From contig JAPLTX010000042.1 of the NCBI GenBank assembly GCA_026397915.1, positions 1 through 38,295 on the forward strand: 38,295 nt of DNA, in the 5' to 3' direction. The stretch comes from Verrucomicrobiota bacterium. GTDB lineage: Bacteria > Verrucomicrobiota > Verrucomicrobiia > CAIQCK01. The notes below the pieces were generated by a model that was not told where the DNA came from, ran no database searches, and was given only the letters and a program-made list of their open reading frames with translations. Of this stretch, positions 15,611 to 24,633 are shown one piece after another (the stretch's first letter is position 1; every line of letters begins with the position of its first letter). A program made the translations under genes and the position numbers.

Positions 15611-16465
15611 TCAGACGCGCAGCACGCCTTGCAGATGCTTGAGGGAACGCTCGGCTTGCTCGACGGTGCCGCACTCGACGGAGAAGATGAGGTCGCGTTT
15701 CAGTGGCCGGCAAATCTTGGCGATCTTCGCCCAGTCAATCACACCGTCGCCGCACGCGCAGCCAACGGCCGTGCCCGCCACCTTGCCGCGCTCGGCATCG
15801 CTCTGGGATACACTGATGTCCTTGGCGTGAAGATGAACCAGTTTGTCCTTCACCGCCTTCAGGAATTCATACGGGTCTTCGCCGGCGAGGTAGGAGTTGC
15901 CCGTGTCGAAGTTCACACGCAGCCACGGCGAGTCGTTCAATTCCAAAATGCGCAGCATGCTCTTCGCGTGCGCCGTGTAAGGCCCGTGCGGTTCCACGCC
16001 GAGATAAACGCCGTTGTCCTCGCAACACTCCATGATTGGGCGGAGGTTCATCTTCATCACCTCATAGGCTTCCTTCGCCTTCATCCATTTCGGCGGGAAC
16101 ATTGTCTCGCAGATTTGAACCACCGGCACGGTGTCGAACAAGCCGCGGTCTGCCAGCGCGCGGGCATACATGATGCCTTTGCGGGCATACTCGACGCCGA
16201 AGCGCGTGTCGAGCAGGTCAGAGTGGGAACTGACGCCGGAGATTTTCAGCTTCTGCTCGCGGCAGAAGTCCTTGAAGTATTCCGGATCGGTATCGAGCGA
16301 CTGGAGGTGGCAATAGCCGGCGTTGCTGAGCAGACAGCAGCCCATCAGGAAGCATGGCTCGATGTAGCAGTAGCCAAGTTCCGCAGCTTTCTTCGCACCC
16401 CACTCGAACGACTTGTCCGCGTGCCGCACGAACTCCATGTTGATGCCGATTTTGATCTTCGCCAT
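15611..16465 (-). CDS. Sugar phosphate isomerase/epimerase family (xylose isomerase-like TIM barrel)
   Basis: 284 residues from MAKIKIGINMEFVRH, preferred over 16507 because the extension lacks conserved character. TIM-barrel landmarks are present: GYCYIEPCFL early, VYLGVEPHGPYT, LRVNFDTGNSYLAGEDP (the metal-binding D/N region), LVHLHAKDIS and LIFSVECGT near the end. The family isomerises or epimerises sugars and inositol derivatives using a divalent metal. It follows the PmoA-like gene with a 38-nt gap and belongs to a three-gene sugar operon. The substrate is unknown. Confidence 0.85.
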   Translation of the reverse strand: MAKIKIGINMEFVRHADKSFEWGAKKAAELGYCYIEPCFLMGCCLLSNAGYCHLQSLDTDPEYFKDFCREQKLKISGVSSHSDLLDTRFGVEYARKGIMYARALADRGLFDTVPVVQICETMFPPKWMKAKEAYEVMKMNLRPIMECCEDNGVYLGVEPHGPYTAHAKSMLRILELNDSPWLRVNFDTGNSYLAGEDPYEFLKAVKDKLVHLHAKDISVSQSDAERGKVAGTAVGCACGDGVIDWAKIAKICRPLKRDLIFSVECGTVEQAERSLKHLQGVLRV

Positions 16466-16503
16466 AAGTTTTTCCCGTTGATGATTGTTGGTTGCGGTTC
16501 TAT

Positions 16504-17430
16504 TCACTTGCTCGCGCCGCGCAATATCAGCCAGCGCTGGTAAAGCTTCTCGATGTCAGCGGCAGCGAGTTTGCCGTCGCAGACGGCGACGCCGTAACAC
16601 AAATCCAGTTCCGCGCCGCACTTCAATTCCATCGGCTCCTTCCACAGATTCAGCGTCGCCGACAGATAGGCGAACGGTTTGCCCATCGTAAACATCCGCG
16701 CCGGATGACGCGGGTTCTTGGGATCGTCGAACATCGCAATCGTGACCGGCTTGCCGTCCGCAGGCGCGCTGTAAGCGCACCACTTTGCCGCCACGAGCCG
16801 CTCGTCGCCACGAACGGTCTCGCCGGGCTGGCCGCTGGCGTTGGTGAACTCGCCGACCTTGTCCATCACTTGCAGGAACCGCGCGCCAAGGCCGAAGTAA
16901 TGATGACCTGTCAGGTTTACGACCTCGCGGTTTGGCCCGGTGGCGAGCCGGCTCCGCCAAGTCAGCAGCGTTGCGCCGCCTTCCTGAGTGTCGTGCAGGA
17001 ATATCCGCCGCTGCTCACACAAGATCACCGTGCCGTTCGTCGCAATGCAATCGAGCCGCTGTGCGAACTGCGCGCCACCCGCCGCCGTCGCCGGGCCGTC
17101 GAGCAAGGTGGAGAGTTGCTTGCCGTTCTTCGCTGTCTCGCTCCAGAAGTCCACACCATCGGCTTCGATGGCAAACATCAGTGCGTGATGATGCTTGTGG
17201 TCAAAGGGCGAATCACGCAACACCTGAACACCACCCGGCGTCCACATTTGCGAGACGTAGGGTTTGAAGGGCACCGAGGCGAAGCGGTATTCGAGCAACG
17301 TCTTCGCGCCCCGGCTGAACTTGATCGTGGTGGTGTCTTTTGATACAGCGAGCGGCTGGGCGGCCACACTGCGGCCAGCGAAAGCGCAGACTGCCGCCAA
17401 TGCCGCCGCGAACCAGAATGTCGGTTTCAT
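16504..17430 (-). CDS. Secreted PmoA-like (DUF6807) family protein
   Basis: 308 residues with a signal peptide (MKPTFWFAAALAAVCAFAG, cleavage near VAAQP). Family-typical features are YVSQMWTPGGVQVLRDSPFD, then HKHHHALMFAIEADGVDFW, and the NLTGHHYFGLGARFL region. The family is often labelled methane oxygenase PmoA in databases, but it is not the membrane methane monooxygenase subunit; members occur in glycan-related operons of planctomycetes and verrucomicrobia. No reaction is assigned. The start at 17430 is chosen over 17667 because of the signal peptide. It is 32 nt downstream of the oxidoreductase gene. Confidence 0.8.
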   Translation of the reverse strand: MKPTFWFAAALAAVCAFAGRSVAAQPLAVSKDTTTIKFSRGAKTLLEYRFASVPFKPYVSQMWTPGGVQVLRDSPFDHKHHHALMFAIEADGVDFWSETAKNGKQLSTLLDGPATAAGGAQFAQRLDCIATNGTVILCEQRRIFLHDTQEGGATLLTWRSRLATGPNREVVNLTGHHYFGLGARFLQVMDKVGEFTNASGQPGETVRGDERLVAAKWCAYSAPADGKPVTIAMFDDPKNPRHPARMFTMGKPFAYLSATLNLWKEPMELKCGAELDLCYGVAVCDGKLAAADIEKLYQRWLILRGASK

Positions 17431-17462
17431 AACGCAGGAGAACCGCTCGTTCAACGCACGGC

Positions 17463-18809
17463 TCACGCGGGCAGCGTCCGACCGGGCATGGCGACCGGAT
17501 AGTTGCCCTTCTCGTCCGGCACCACCGGCGGCTTGGCGTCCATCGTAAAGTTCTCCAAGCCCGGCGCGAGCTCCGTCTTGCAGGCCAGCATATCGTCCCA
17601 CTTGATCAACTGGCCGGACTCGCACGCCATGCGCCCCATGATGCCGACCAGCGTCGCTTTCACACACCGGTCTGCTTCGTTATACGGCTTGTCGTTGCGG
17701 ATGGCGTCGAAGAACAAGTCGTGCTCCACCTGATAGTGATTGCACGGCTCGCCTTTGTATTCCCAAATCTGGTTCTCCGCCGTCTGATTGTGGCCCTTGA
17801 AAATGCGCGGCTGCGTAATCCCCTCGCCGAGGACCGCCGAGCCTTTGGCGCCCTGAATGATGTCGCCGAAGAAGCCCCAGCACTTCGTCTGATGCCGCCC
17901 CTGCGCAAAGAGCCGCGTGCCGTCGGGGAACGTGTATTCCGCGCCGTAGTGATCGAAGAGCTGGTCCGCGTCCGTGCGCACCTGCCGGCCGCCCATGCCT
18001 TGGCACGAAACCGGCCACGCGTCCTTGACCCAGCAACAGATGTCGAGGTTGTGGATCAGCCAGTCGAGTAGGAATGTGCCGTTGAGCCACGTGAAGGCGC
18101 TGTAGTTGGAAATCTGGTGCCCCATCTCCGTAACGCCGGACTTGCGCGGGTGGTAACCTACCGGCCCGTGCTCACGATACGCCCACGCCGTGATGACCTC
18201 GCCGATCATGCCTTTGTGAATGTTCTCCACAGCTTCCTCCAGCGGCTTGTAGTGGCGGCTCATCAACCCGCCCGCCACCTTGAGATTCTTCCTCGTGGCT
18301 TCCTCACCGGCCTTCTTGATCCGCAACGCGCCCGGCACATCCGCGCCGAACGACTTCTCCATGAACACATGCACGCCTTTCTCGACAGCATACTGCACGT
18401 GCAACGGCCGGAACGCCGGCGGCGTCGTCAGCAGCACAACGCCGCCCTTGCCGACAGTGTCAATCGCTTTCTTGTAGGCGTCGAAACCGATGAACCGCCG
18501 GTCGGGCGGCACGTCCACGCTCACGTCGTGTTTCGTAGACAGGGTCTTAAGGCTGGTGTTTAGCCGGTGCTCAAACACATCGGCCATCGCACAAAGCATC
18601 TTCGTGCCATTGGTGGCCAACGCCTGCGCCGCGGCGCCCGTGCCGCGCCCACCGCAGCCGACGAGCGCGATCTTGATCGTGTCGCTACTTTCGGCGTAGC
18701 CGGGCCGCGCCAACGCCGCACCTGCGACAGCAACCGCTGAACTCTTCAGAAATTGGCGGCGGGAAGTGAGAAATGTGAAGCGTTGAGAATTCTTGTCCTG
18801 TGGGTTCAT
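17463..18809 (-). CDS. Tat-exported Gfo/Idh/MocA family oxidoreductase
   Basis: 448 residues. A twin-arginine signal (SRRQFLKSSAVAVAGAALA, residues 16-34) predicts folded export. The Rossmann loop IALVGCGGRGTGAAAQAL binds NAD(P). The usual EKP motif appears as MEKSFGADVPG. The C-terminal domain contains GPVGYHPRK and DWLIHNLDICCW, where His/Asp pairs are likely catalytic. AGGAA lies 6 nt before the ATG at 18809. The family oxidises or reduces sugars and inositols; Tat-exported members are abundant in Verrucomicrobiota and Planctomycetota, and some act as glycosidases through an NAD-dependent mechanism. It heads the three-gene operon. Confidence 0.9.
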   Translation of the reverse strand: MNPQDKNSQRFTFLTSRRQFLKSSAVAVAGAALARPGYAESSDTIKIALVGCGGRGTGAAAQALATNGTKMLCAMADVFEHRLNTSLKTLSTKHDVSVDVPPDRRFIGFDAYKKAIDTVGKGGVVLLTTPPAFRPLHVQYAVEKGVHVFMEKSFGADVPGALRIKKAGEEATRKNLKVAGGLMSRHYKPLEEAVENIHKGMIGEVITAWAYREHGPVGYHPRKSGVTEMGHQISNYSAFTWLNGTFLLDWLIHNLDICCWVKDAWPVSCQGMGGRQVRTDADQLFDHYGAEYTFPDGTRLFAQGRHQTKCWGFFGDIIQGAKGSAVLGEGITQPRIFKGHNQTAENQIWEYKGEPCNHYQVEHDLFFDAIRNDKPYNEADRCVKATLVGIMGRMACESGQLIKWDDMLACKTELAPGLENFTMDAKPPVVPDEKGNYPVAMPGRTLPA

Positions 18810-19265
18810 GGTCGTTCCTGTTGTTCGGCTTTCCATGTCGCGCCATTGCCACCGACGGGCGGCCACGGCTTGTGTCTTTGTGCGCCAACTCTATCGAAAT
18901 GGCCAGCGCAAATCTTGCACAATTGCCCGGTGGTGGATTTTGCAAATCAATGGTGGGATGCGCAGGAGCTACACCGGCGCGCCGCACCCGTCTTGTCAGG
19001 CATTACTTAGCCATCCGGCTGGTATAACACACCGAGCAAGATGAGCGTCCCCCGGATCCAATCACTCATCTATAGACTGGCGAGACGCCCGTCCCACGCT
19101 ACTTGGCCATCGCGAGTAATGGCTGATTGTGGGTAGGTGAAATCCGCCGGCGGAGTGGAGTCAAAGGAGGTAGGTGGGCCTGTTGGGAGCAGGCCTTGAC
19201 TCCGGGCCCCGCCGACAAGATTTCAAAGGTCTTGCGAGGCGCGCCGGGCGCGCTTCGTCAACAAA
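18810..19265. other. Intergenic region without a recognised gene
   Basis: This 456-nt gap separates the divergently unrelated oxidoreductase and Flp pilin genes, both on the minus strand. The short open frames in it are low-complexity and lack ribosome binding sites. The promoter of the oxidoreductase operon should lie in its left part, but no clear -35/-10 pair is visible. Confidence 0.5.
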
Positions 19266-19460
19266 CTACGAGCTGGCAGCGGTCGGCGACGTCGTGGCGA
19301 CGCCTTGGGAGGTCATCTGGCTCTGGACGTTGTCAAACGTGCTCGTGGTCTTGGTGCCCACGGCCTTCACAACCAGAATCGCCACGATGGCGATCAACGC
19401 CAACACCAATCCATACTCCACCAACGACTGCCCGCGCTTGTTCGATTTCTTTGCGATCAT
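19266..19460 (-). CDS. Flp/Fap-type pilin
   Basis: 64 residues: MIAKKSNKRGQSLVEYGLVL, then a hydrophobic helix (ALIAIVAILVVKAVG) and a polar tail. The short basic leader, G-Q-S-LVEYG processing region with Glu at +5 and Tyr at +6, and the following helix are typical of Flp pilins of Tad-type pili. GGAGAA lies 4 nt before the ATG, which argues against the much longer frame from 19841. No Tad secretion genes are in the window, so the assembly machinery must be elsewhere. Confidence 0.9.
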   Translation of the reverse strand: MIAKKSNKRGQSLVEYGLVLALIAIVAILVVKAVGTKTTSTFDNVQSQMTSQGVATTSPTAASS

Positions 19461-19675
19461 GTTCTTCTCCTCAGTTCTGCATCTGTCCCTCGGCTTTGCC
19501 ACACTGTCGAAGATTGATGTCTTTTTGTTCTCTCCAAAGCTCATCATCTCCTTCATCCTGCGCGCATATGCTGCACCAAGAGATGCAGTTACAGAAGTCA
19601 GGAAGAAAAGAACGACCCGCCGGGGATTTCCTGACACAATGTAGCAACTCATCGGAAGCGTCAATGACTTCGACC

Positions 19676-21580
19676 CTATCTGCTTTGCACGGCGTCGAAA
19701 CGCCACTCCTTCACGGTAGCGCCGGCGCGGTCTTTCAGCCGCAGCCACTCGACGCGGATTTCGCCGGGAGCGGCGCACGGGTCTAGGCGGAGGTGTTTGA
19801 TCGGCTGATTGACAGGCAGCTTGAGGACGTAGTCGTGCCACTGACCGTCATGGCTTACGTCGAAGAACACGGAGCGGACGCGCGCAAACTGCGGCTGCGG
19901 AGTCACAGACCACAAAAGCTGTCCCTTGCCCTTACTGTCGGACTTCATCCGCAATTCCAGCGTGAACGGCCCCTTCCCCGCCGGAATGTCGCCGATGAAC
20001 ACAAACGCATCGCCGCCAGTAGACGTGATTGTGAGGAGGTTGTCCTTGATCATCACGTCGGCGTCCTTGCTCGCGTTCCACCCCTCAGCGGGCCGCGCGC
20101 CCGGCGGCAACGGCCGATAGTTGGGATTCGGCTTCGGCACAACGGCGTGGCTGTTGTCGAGGAACCTGCCGAGCAACGCGTTCAGTTCCCTCGCCTTTTC
20201 CGGCATCTTCGCGACGAGGTTGTTGATTTCGCTGAGATCGGCAGCAAGGTTGTAGAGTTCCAGTCGGTCCGTCTGGTCGTCGTTGTCGCAAAAGTTGCGG
20301 ATGAGTTTCCAATCGCCTTTGCGGACGTAGGCGGACGGAACGGTGCTGACGACGGGCGCGTAGTGCGGGAAATGACAGAAGATCGCCTCGCGGTTGATCG
20401 GCTGTCCGCGCAACGCCGGCACGAAGCTGATGCCGTCAAACGCCTGTCCTTCGCGCGGCTTTAGCCCCGTCATCTCCAGCAGCGTCGGGTAGAAGTCCAC
20501 GCTCTGGATGATCGCATCGTTCTTCGCACCTGCTCGCACGACGCCGGGCCAGACGACGACGCACGGCTCGCGCGTGCCACCTTCATAGATGGTGGCCTTG
20601 CCGCCGCGCAACGGCGCGTTGCTGGTGATCGGGATGCCGCCATACTCCGGTCGCAACGGTGTCCGCTTGCTTTCGTTCGCGGCAGGAAACGTCACGCCAC
20701 CGTTGTCGGAGAAGAAGACGATGATTGTGTTCTCTGCCAACCCCAGTTCGTCAAGCGTCCTGAGCAGCGTTCCAACCGCGTCGTCGAGACTCTCGACCAT
20801 CGCCGCGTAGAGCGGGTTGTGCTGCGGATTCTTCGGATCAACACGCTTAAGGTATTTCTCGATCAGCTTCTGTTTCGCATCCCACGGCGAGTGGACCGAG
20901 AACGCCCAGTAGTTCAGGAAGAACTGCCGGTCTTTGTTCGCTTTCAGAAACTTCACCGCCTCCGTGGCCATGCGATCCTCGATATGCTCGCCGGCCTGGC
21001 CTTGGAAACTGAGCTTCGGCGGCCACTTCCACGGCGCGATGTAGCCTCCGGCCGGACCGGGACCGGAAGTGTGCGGCACGTCCACGTCGAAACCCTGATG
21101 CAGCGGATCATACGGCTCTGGACCGAGATGCCATTTGCCGAAGTGCCCCGTAGCATAGCCCCCGGCCTTCAGGGCTTCGGCCAACGTAAAGTAATCCTGT
21201 TTCAAACGAGTCGCGCTGATCGCTTGCAACGCGCGGCTCGCGCGCGGCCCGCTAGGGACAAGTTTCTCTTCAAACAATTCCTCTGCCACATGACACACGG
21301 GCGACGTAATGCCAATGCGCGCCGGCCATAGACCAGTCATGATGCTGGAGCGTGTCGGCGAGCAAAGCGGGCTGGCAGCGTAAGCCTGCGTGAACATCAT
21401 CCCGCGCGCTGCAAGCCGCTCGATGTTTGGCGTCTGGTAAAGCTTGCTGCCGTAGAGCGACGTGTCCCGCCAGCCGAGGTCATCGGCGAGGATGAAAACA
21501 ACGTTTGGCTGCCGAGGACCGGCTGCGAACGCGCCGACAGCCATAGCGACCAACAGGATCGAAACAAGATGGCGTTTCAT
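19676..21580 (-). CDS. Exported sulfatase with C-terminal beta module
   Basis: 634 residues with a signal peptide (MKRHLVSILLVAMAVGAFAA). Sulfatase family S1 features are NVVFILADDLGWRD (metal-binding Asp33/Asp34), SPLCSPTRSSIMTG with Cys73 as the formylglycine precursor, GHFGKWHLG, and FFSDNGG. Residues beyond about 515 form an extra beta-rich module with HDGQWHDYVLKLP, matching a module in the protein at 2183-4719, perhaps for carbohydrate binding. It hydrolyses sulfate esters, probably on a glycan; the exact substrate is unknown. AGGAGA precedes the ATG. It is the last gene of the eight-gene run, 9 nt after the previous stop. Confidence 0.9.
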   Translation of the reverse strand: MKRHLVSILLVAMAVGAFAAGPRQPNVVFILADDLGWRDTSLYGSKLYQTPNIERLAARGMMFTQAYAASPLCSPTRSSIMTGLWPARIGITSPVCHVAEELFEEKLVPSGPRASRALQAISATRLKQDYFTLAEALKAGGYATGHFGKWHLGPEPYDPLHQGFDVDVPHTSGPGPAGGYIAPWKWPPKLSFQGQAGEHIEDRMATEAVKFLKANKDRQFFLNYWAFSVHSPWDAKQKLIEKYLKRVDPKNPQHNPLYAAMVESLDDAVGTLLRTLDELGLAENTIIVFFSDNGGVTFPAANESKRTPLRPEYGGIPITSNAPLRGGKATIYEGGTREPCVVVWPGVVRAGAKNDAIIQSVDFYPTLLEMTGLKPREGQAFDGISFVPALRGQPINREAIFCHFPHYAPVVSTVPSAYVRKGDWKLIRNFCDNDDQTDRLELYNLAADLSEINNLVAKMPEKARELNALLGRFLDNSHAVVPKPNPNYRPLPPGARPAEGWNASKDADVMIKDNLLTITSTGGDAFVFIGDIPAGKGPFTLELRMKSDSKGKGQLLWSVTPQPQFARVRSVFFDVSHDGQWHDYVLKLPVNQPIKHLRLDPCAAPGEIRVEWLRLKDRAGATVKEWRFDAVQSR

Positions 21581-21589
21581 TCAAGTCTC

Positions 21590-23002
21590 CTACTTCAATA
21601 ACTCCAGTTCCCCTTCCGGGATCCGGACGACCATGTGCGGGCCAGCCTTGACGCGCGGGAGCCTGCCCCAACGTGCCGCCGCATCCTTCCATCGCTGCAA
21701 CCGCACCGGATCGAGCAACGGGTCAGCCCGCTTCTCACGCCAGCTTTGCATAACCGCTTCAAGTTTCTTTCGCGCGTCGGCGTGGGCAGGGTCGTCCGCG
21801 AGGTTCTTGTTTTCATCGGGGTCGTTCTGTAGATCAAATAACTCCACCGTCGGCTGGTCTGCAACGGTCACGAGGTTCAACACCAGTTTGTAGCGCCGGT
21901 CGCGCACGGTGCGCTGGCCGCGGAAGATCTGCGGTTCGTGAAAGTTCATCTCTGTGAACAGGAACTCGCGCCAATCCTTGCACGGGTCGCCCCGCAGCAA
22001 CGGCTGGAGCTGAGCGCCAACGAGACTGTCGGGCGCCTTCACGCCGCAAGCCGCCAGCACCGTCGGCATCAGGTCCAGCAACGAGACGGTTTCGGCGCGG
22101 ACCTGGCCAGTCTTGACGCGTCCAGGCCAACGCATGAGCATCGGCACGCGGACGCCGGTTTCGTAGCAGGTGGTCTTGCCTCGCGGCATGGCCGTGCCGT
22201 TGTCACCGATGAAGATGACCATTGTATTGTCGGCAAAGCCCGCCGCTTTCAGTTCATCGAGCAACAAACCCATTCCGGCGTCAATTCGCATCACCGTGTT
22301 CAGCAACCGCGCCGTGGCCGTCGCGTTCTTTGACGGGTCTGCCGCGTTGAGCGGGATCGGCTCCTTGATGTCGACGCCGCTGAGCGGTTTCTCGGGCAGC
22401 CCGGCGACTTGGTCAGTCTCCTTGTTGAGCGGGCCATGCGGGTCAAAGTAGTTCACGTAGTAGAAGAACGGTTGACCCGACGCTTTCGCGGAGGCAAAAA
22501 ACGCGCGACTCTGCTCAGCCACCCAGCGCACATTGCGCGTCGGCGGCGCGGCAACCTTCACCTTGTCCGGCATCCAATCGAACGGGAAATCAGCCGCCGG
22601 CTCGACGTGAAGCTTGCCGATGATACCCGTGCGGTAGCCCGCCGCCTTCAGCAGCGCCGGCATCGTCGGCTGGCCGGGTTGCATCCGAAAGCCAAGATGC
22701 GCCAGACCAACCTGTCCGTTCTGGTGCGGCCAACGTCCCGTGAGCAGCGCCGCGCGCGACGAACTGCACGACGACTGCGCGACGTAGGCGTTCCGGAACA
22801 GCACGCCCTCCGCCGCAAACGCGTCCAGCTTCGGCGTCGCGATTCGCTTCTCGCCATAGCACGAAAGCAAGCAGCCAAGATCGTCGGCAGTAATGAGGAG
22901 GATGTTGGGTTTCTTCAGCGAATCGGCCGCCAGCAAGCCGCCGCCAGAAACCCAAAGGAACATTGCGGAAAGCACCATCAGAAAGGCTATGTGTCGTTTC
23001 AT
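21590..23002 (-). CDS. Exported sulfatase, CSSSR type
   Basis: 470 residues with a signal peptide (MKRHIAFLMVLSAMFLWVSGGGLLA). Metal-binding ADDLG is at residues 39-43. The formylglycine site is SSCSSSRAALLTGRW with Cys79, so the motif is C-x-S-x-R rather than C-x-P-x-R, as seen in the sulfamidase/heparan N-sulfatase-like subgroup. Other landmarks are GIIGKLHVEP (a variant of GKWHLG) and MVIFIGDNGTAMPRGKTTCYE. The substrate may therefore be an N- or O-sulfated amino sugar, but that is inference from the subgroup. It lies 19 nt after the glycerophosphodiesterase gene. Confidence 0.88.
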   Translation of the reverse strand: MKRHIAFLMVLSAMFLWVSGGGLLAADSLKKPNILLITADDLGCLLSCYGEKRIATPKLDAFAAEGVLFRNAYVAQSSCSSSRAALLTGRWPHQNGQVGLAHLGFRMQPGQPTMPALLKAAGYRTGIIGKLHVEPAADFPFDWMPDKVKVAAPPTRNVRWVAEQSRAFFASAKASGQPFFYYVNYFDPHGPLNKETDQVAGLPEKPLSGVDIKEPIPLNAADPSKNATATARLLNTVMRIDAGMGLLLDELKAAGFADNTMVIFIGDNGTAMPRGKTTCYETGVRVPMLMRWPGRVKTGQVRAETVSLLDLMPTVLAACGVKAPDSLVGAQLQPLLRGDPCKDWREFLFTEMNFHEPQIFRGQRTVRDRRYKLVLNLVTVADQPTVELFDLQNDPDENKNLADDPAHADARKKLEAVMQSWREKRADPLLDPVRLQRWKDAAARWGRLPRVKAGPHMVVRIPEGELELLK

Positions 23003-23021
23003 AAGTTGAGACCTCGGTGTT

Positions 23022-24620
23022 TCACTGGTTCATTGTTGGGATCTCCCGCTCAACAATCGCACCGCACTGCGCAGGAATGCCCAGCGTCATCCCCTTCTCG
23101 TTGTCCTCGCGAGCAATAAACACACGTCCTTTGTGCCCGACGCCTTTGATTGGCGTGCTCTGACCAATGAGAAAGCGCCCGTCCGGCAAGCCGACGATGC
23201 CAAGCGACGCGTCGAAGTCCCATTTGCCCGTGAGCCGGAACGCCGCGTCCGCGCGCAACAACACACGCGGGTTGCCGTAGCAGCCAAACCACCACGAGCC
23301 ATTCGCCCATGCGGCCGTCTGGATGCCCATCAACGTGTAACCGCTGTCGAGCACGTGACGTTTGCGGAACCTGAACCGCTCGTCGTATTCGTAGAGATAA
23401 TTTCGGTCCACGCCCGCCGGTAGGCCGCCGACCACGATGAACCGGCCATCACGACACGCAATGCCGCCCGCGCCGTGCACGACCTCGCGCACCGGATGCC
23501 GTGCCAATTCAATGAGACTGTCTCCGTCAAAGACATAGACCCACGAATCCGCGCTGCCCGGGGGCTTGTTGAACTCGCCGAAGTTCACCGCCACAAAAAC
23601 CTTCCCATCATGAAAACATAAGTCGCCGTAATGCCAAACCGTCGGCAGATGCTTGAGCACGTGCCCTTGCAGGTCAGTCTTCACCAGCGCGTCGGTCCAA
23701 CTCCAATAGATCGCGCCGCATTCGTCAGTGCAGATGCCTTGAAGATGGCGTTTGTAGGCGCCTTCGCACGTCGCGTCCCGAAAAGCCTGCGCCGCCTTGA
23801 ACGCAAGCAGTCGCCGCGGACGGTCGGTGTAAATTCGATCCACGCCCATCGCCAGAAACTGCTCCCACGCCAACGGATCGTTGACGGTCCACACACCGAC
23901 ACCGAGGCCCGCCTGCTTGAGTTGCGCGACCTTCTGCGGCGTGACAGCGCGCTCGTTGAGCACCAGCGTCTCGAAACCTCGCTGCTTCGCAATGCGGATA
24001 TCCGCCGCGATATCCGACTCACCGCGGTCCCAGAACACGGGAATTGCGGGCGCGAGCCGCTTCACTTCTGCCATGTAGTTCACATTGCCGTCGTTGAAGC
24101 CCACCCACGATTCCGCGCCAAGCTGCTTCACCAACGCCACCACTTCAGACACGCAATTCGTCTTCGGCTGGATGGACGCGCGCGTCTGATGCTGTGTCAT
24201 CACAAGTCGTAGCACTTCTTCCACCAACGGCATCCGATGCGGCGGACATTGCATCAGCGACTTCCCGTGCCGTCGCCGGAAATCCGCCGCCACGTTCACC
24301 TTCCGCAACTGCTCGTAAGTGGACTCAGACACCACAAGACTCCGGTTGCCGACTCGCCACGTGGTCTGGTCGTGGCTCACCACCAGCTTGCCGTCCCGAG
24401 TGCGGAGCACGTCCAGTTCGATCCAGTCAGCGCCCGCCGCGATGGCACTCTGGAACGCCGCCAGCGTATTCTCAGGACAGTCTCCAGAATTTCCGCGATG
24501 CGCCGTGACACCGTTATCCAGGAACCTGCCCTTCCCAACTGCTCTCAATTCCGCCGCGTTAAGCGACATGCTGAGAGCAGAGGCAATGAAGATCACCAAA
24601 GTGAACCAGTGTTTCTTCAT
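23022..24620 (-). CDS. Exported glycerophosphodiester phosphodiesterase-like protein with extra C-terminal domain
   Basis: 532 residues with a signal peptide (MKKHWFTLVIFIASALSMSL). The GDPD TIM barrel covers about residues 36-275: TAHRGNSGDCPENTLAAF with His41 and Glu50, WIELDVLRTRDG with Glu68/Asp70, and VVSHD with His83, all expected catalytic or metal positions. A C-terminal region of about 250 residues with repeated beta-strand patterns (WHYGDLCFHDGKVFVAVNFG, GGIACRDGRFIVVGG, GIVGLPDGRFLIG) looks like a beta-propeller. The enzyme family cleaves glycerophosphodiesters; the role among sulfatases is unclear and could be removal of a phosphodiester substituent from a glycan. Confidence 0.85.
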   Translation of the reverse strand: MKKHWFTLVIFIASALSMSLNAAELRAVGKGRFLDNGVTAHRGNSGDCPENTLAAFQSAIAAGADWIELDVLRTRDGKLVVSHDQTTWRVGNRSLVVSESTYEQLRKVNVAADFRRRHGKSLMQCPPHRMPLVEEVLRLVMTQHQTRASIQPKTNCVSEVVALVKQLGAESWVGFNDGNVNYMAEVKRLAPAIPVFWDRGESDIAADIRIAKQRGFETLVLNERAVTPQKVAQLKQAGLGVGVWTVNDPLAWEQFLAMGVDRIYTDRPRRLLAFKAAQAFRDATCEGAYKRHLQGICTDECGAIYWSWTDALVKTDLQGHVLKHLPTVWHYGDLCFHDGKVFVAVNFGEFNKPPGSADSWVYVFDGDSLIELARHPVREVVHGAGGIACRDGRFIVVGGLPAGVDRNYLYEYDERFRFRKRHVLDSGYTLMGIQTAAWANGSWWFGCYGNPRVLLRADAAFRLTGKWDFDASLGIVGLPDGRFLIGQSTPIKGVGHKGRVFIAREDNEKGMTLGIPAQCGAIVEREIPTMNQ

Positions 24621-24633
24621 TGAATCAATCCTC

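Noticed and set aside
19461..19841. N-terminal extension of the Flp pilin frame to 19841
   Set aside because: The extension overlaps the end of the sulfatase gene and a GGAGAA sits just before the ATG at 19460, giving a standard pilin length.
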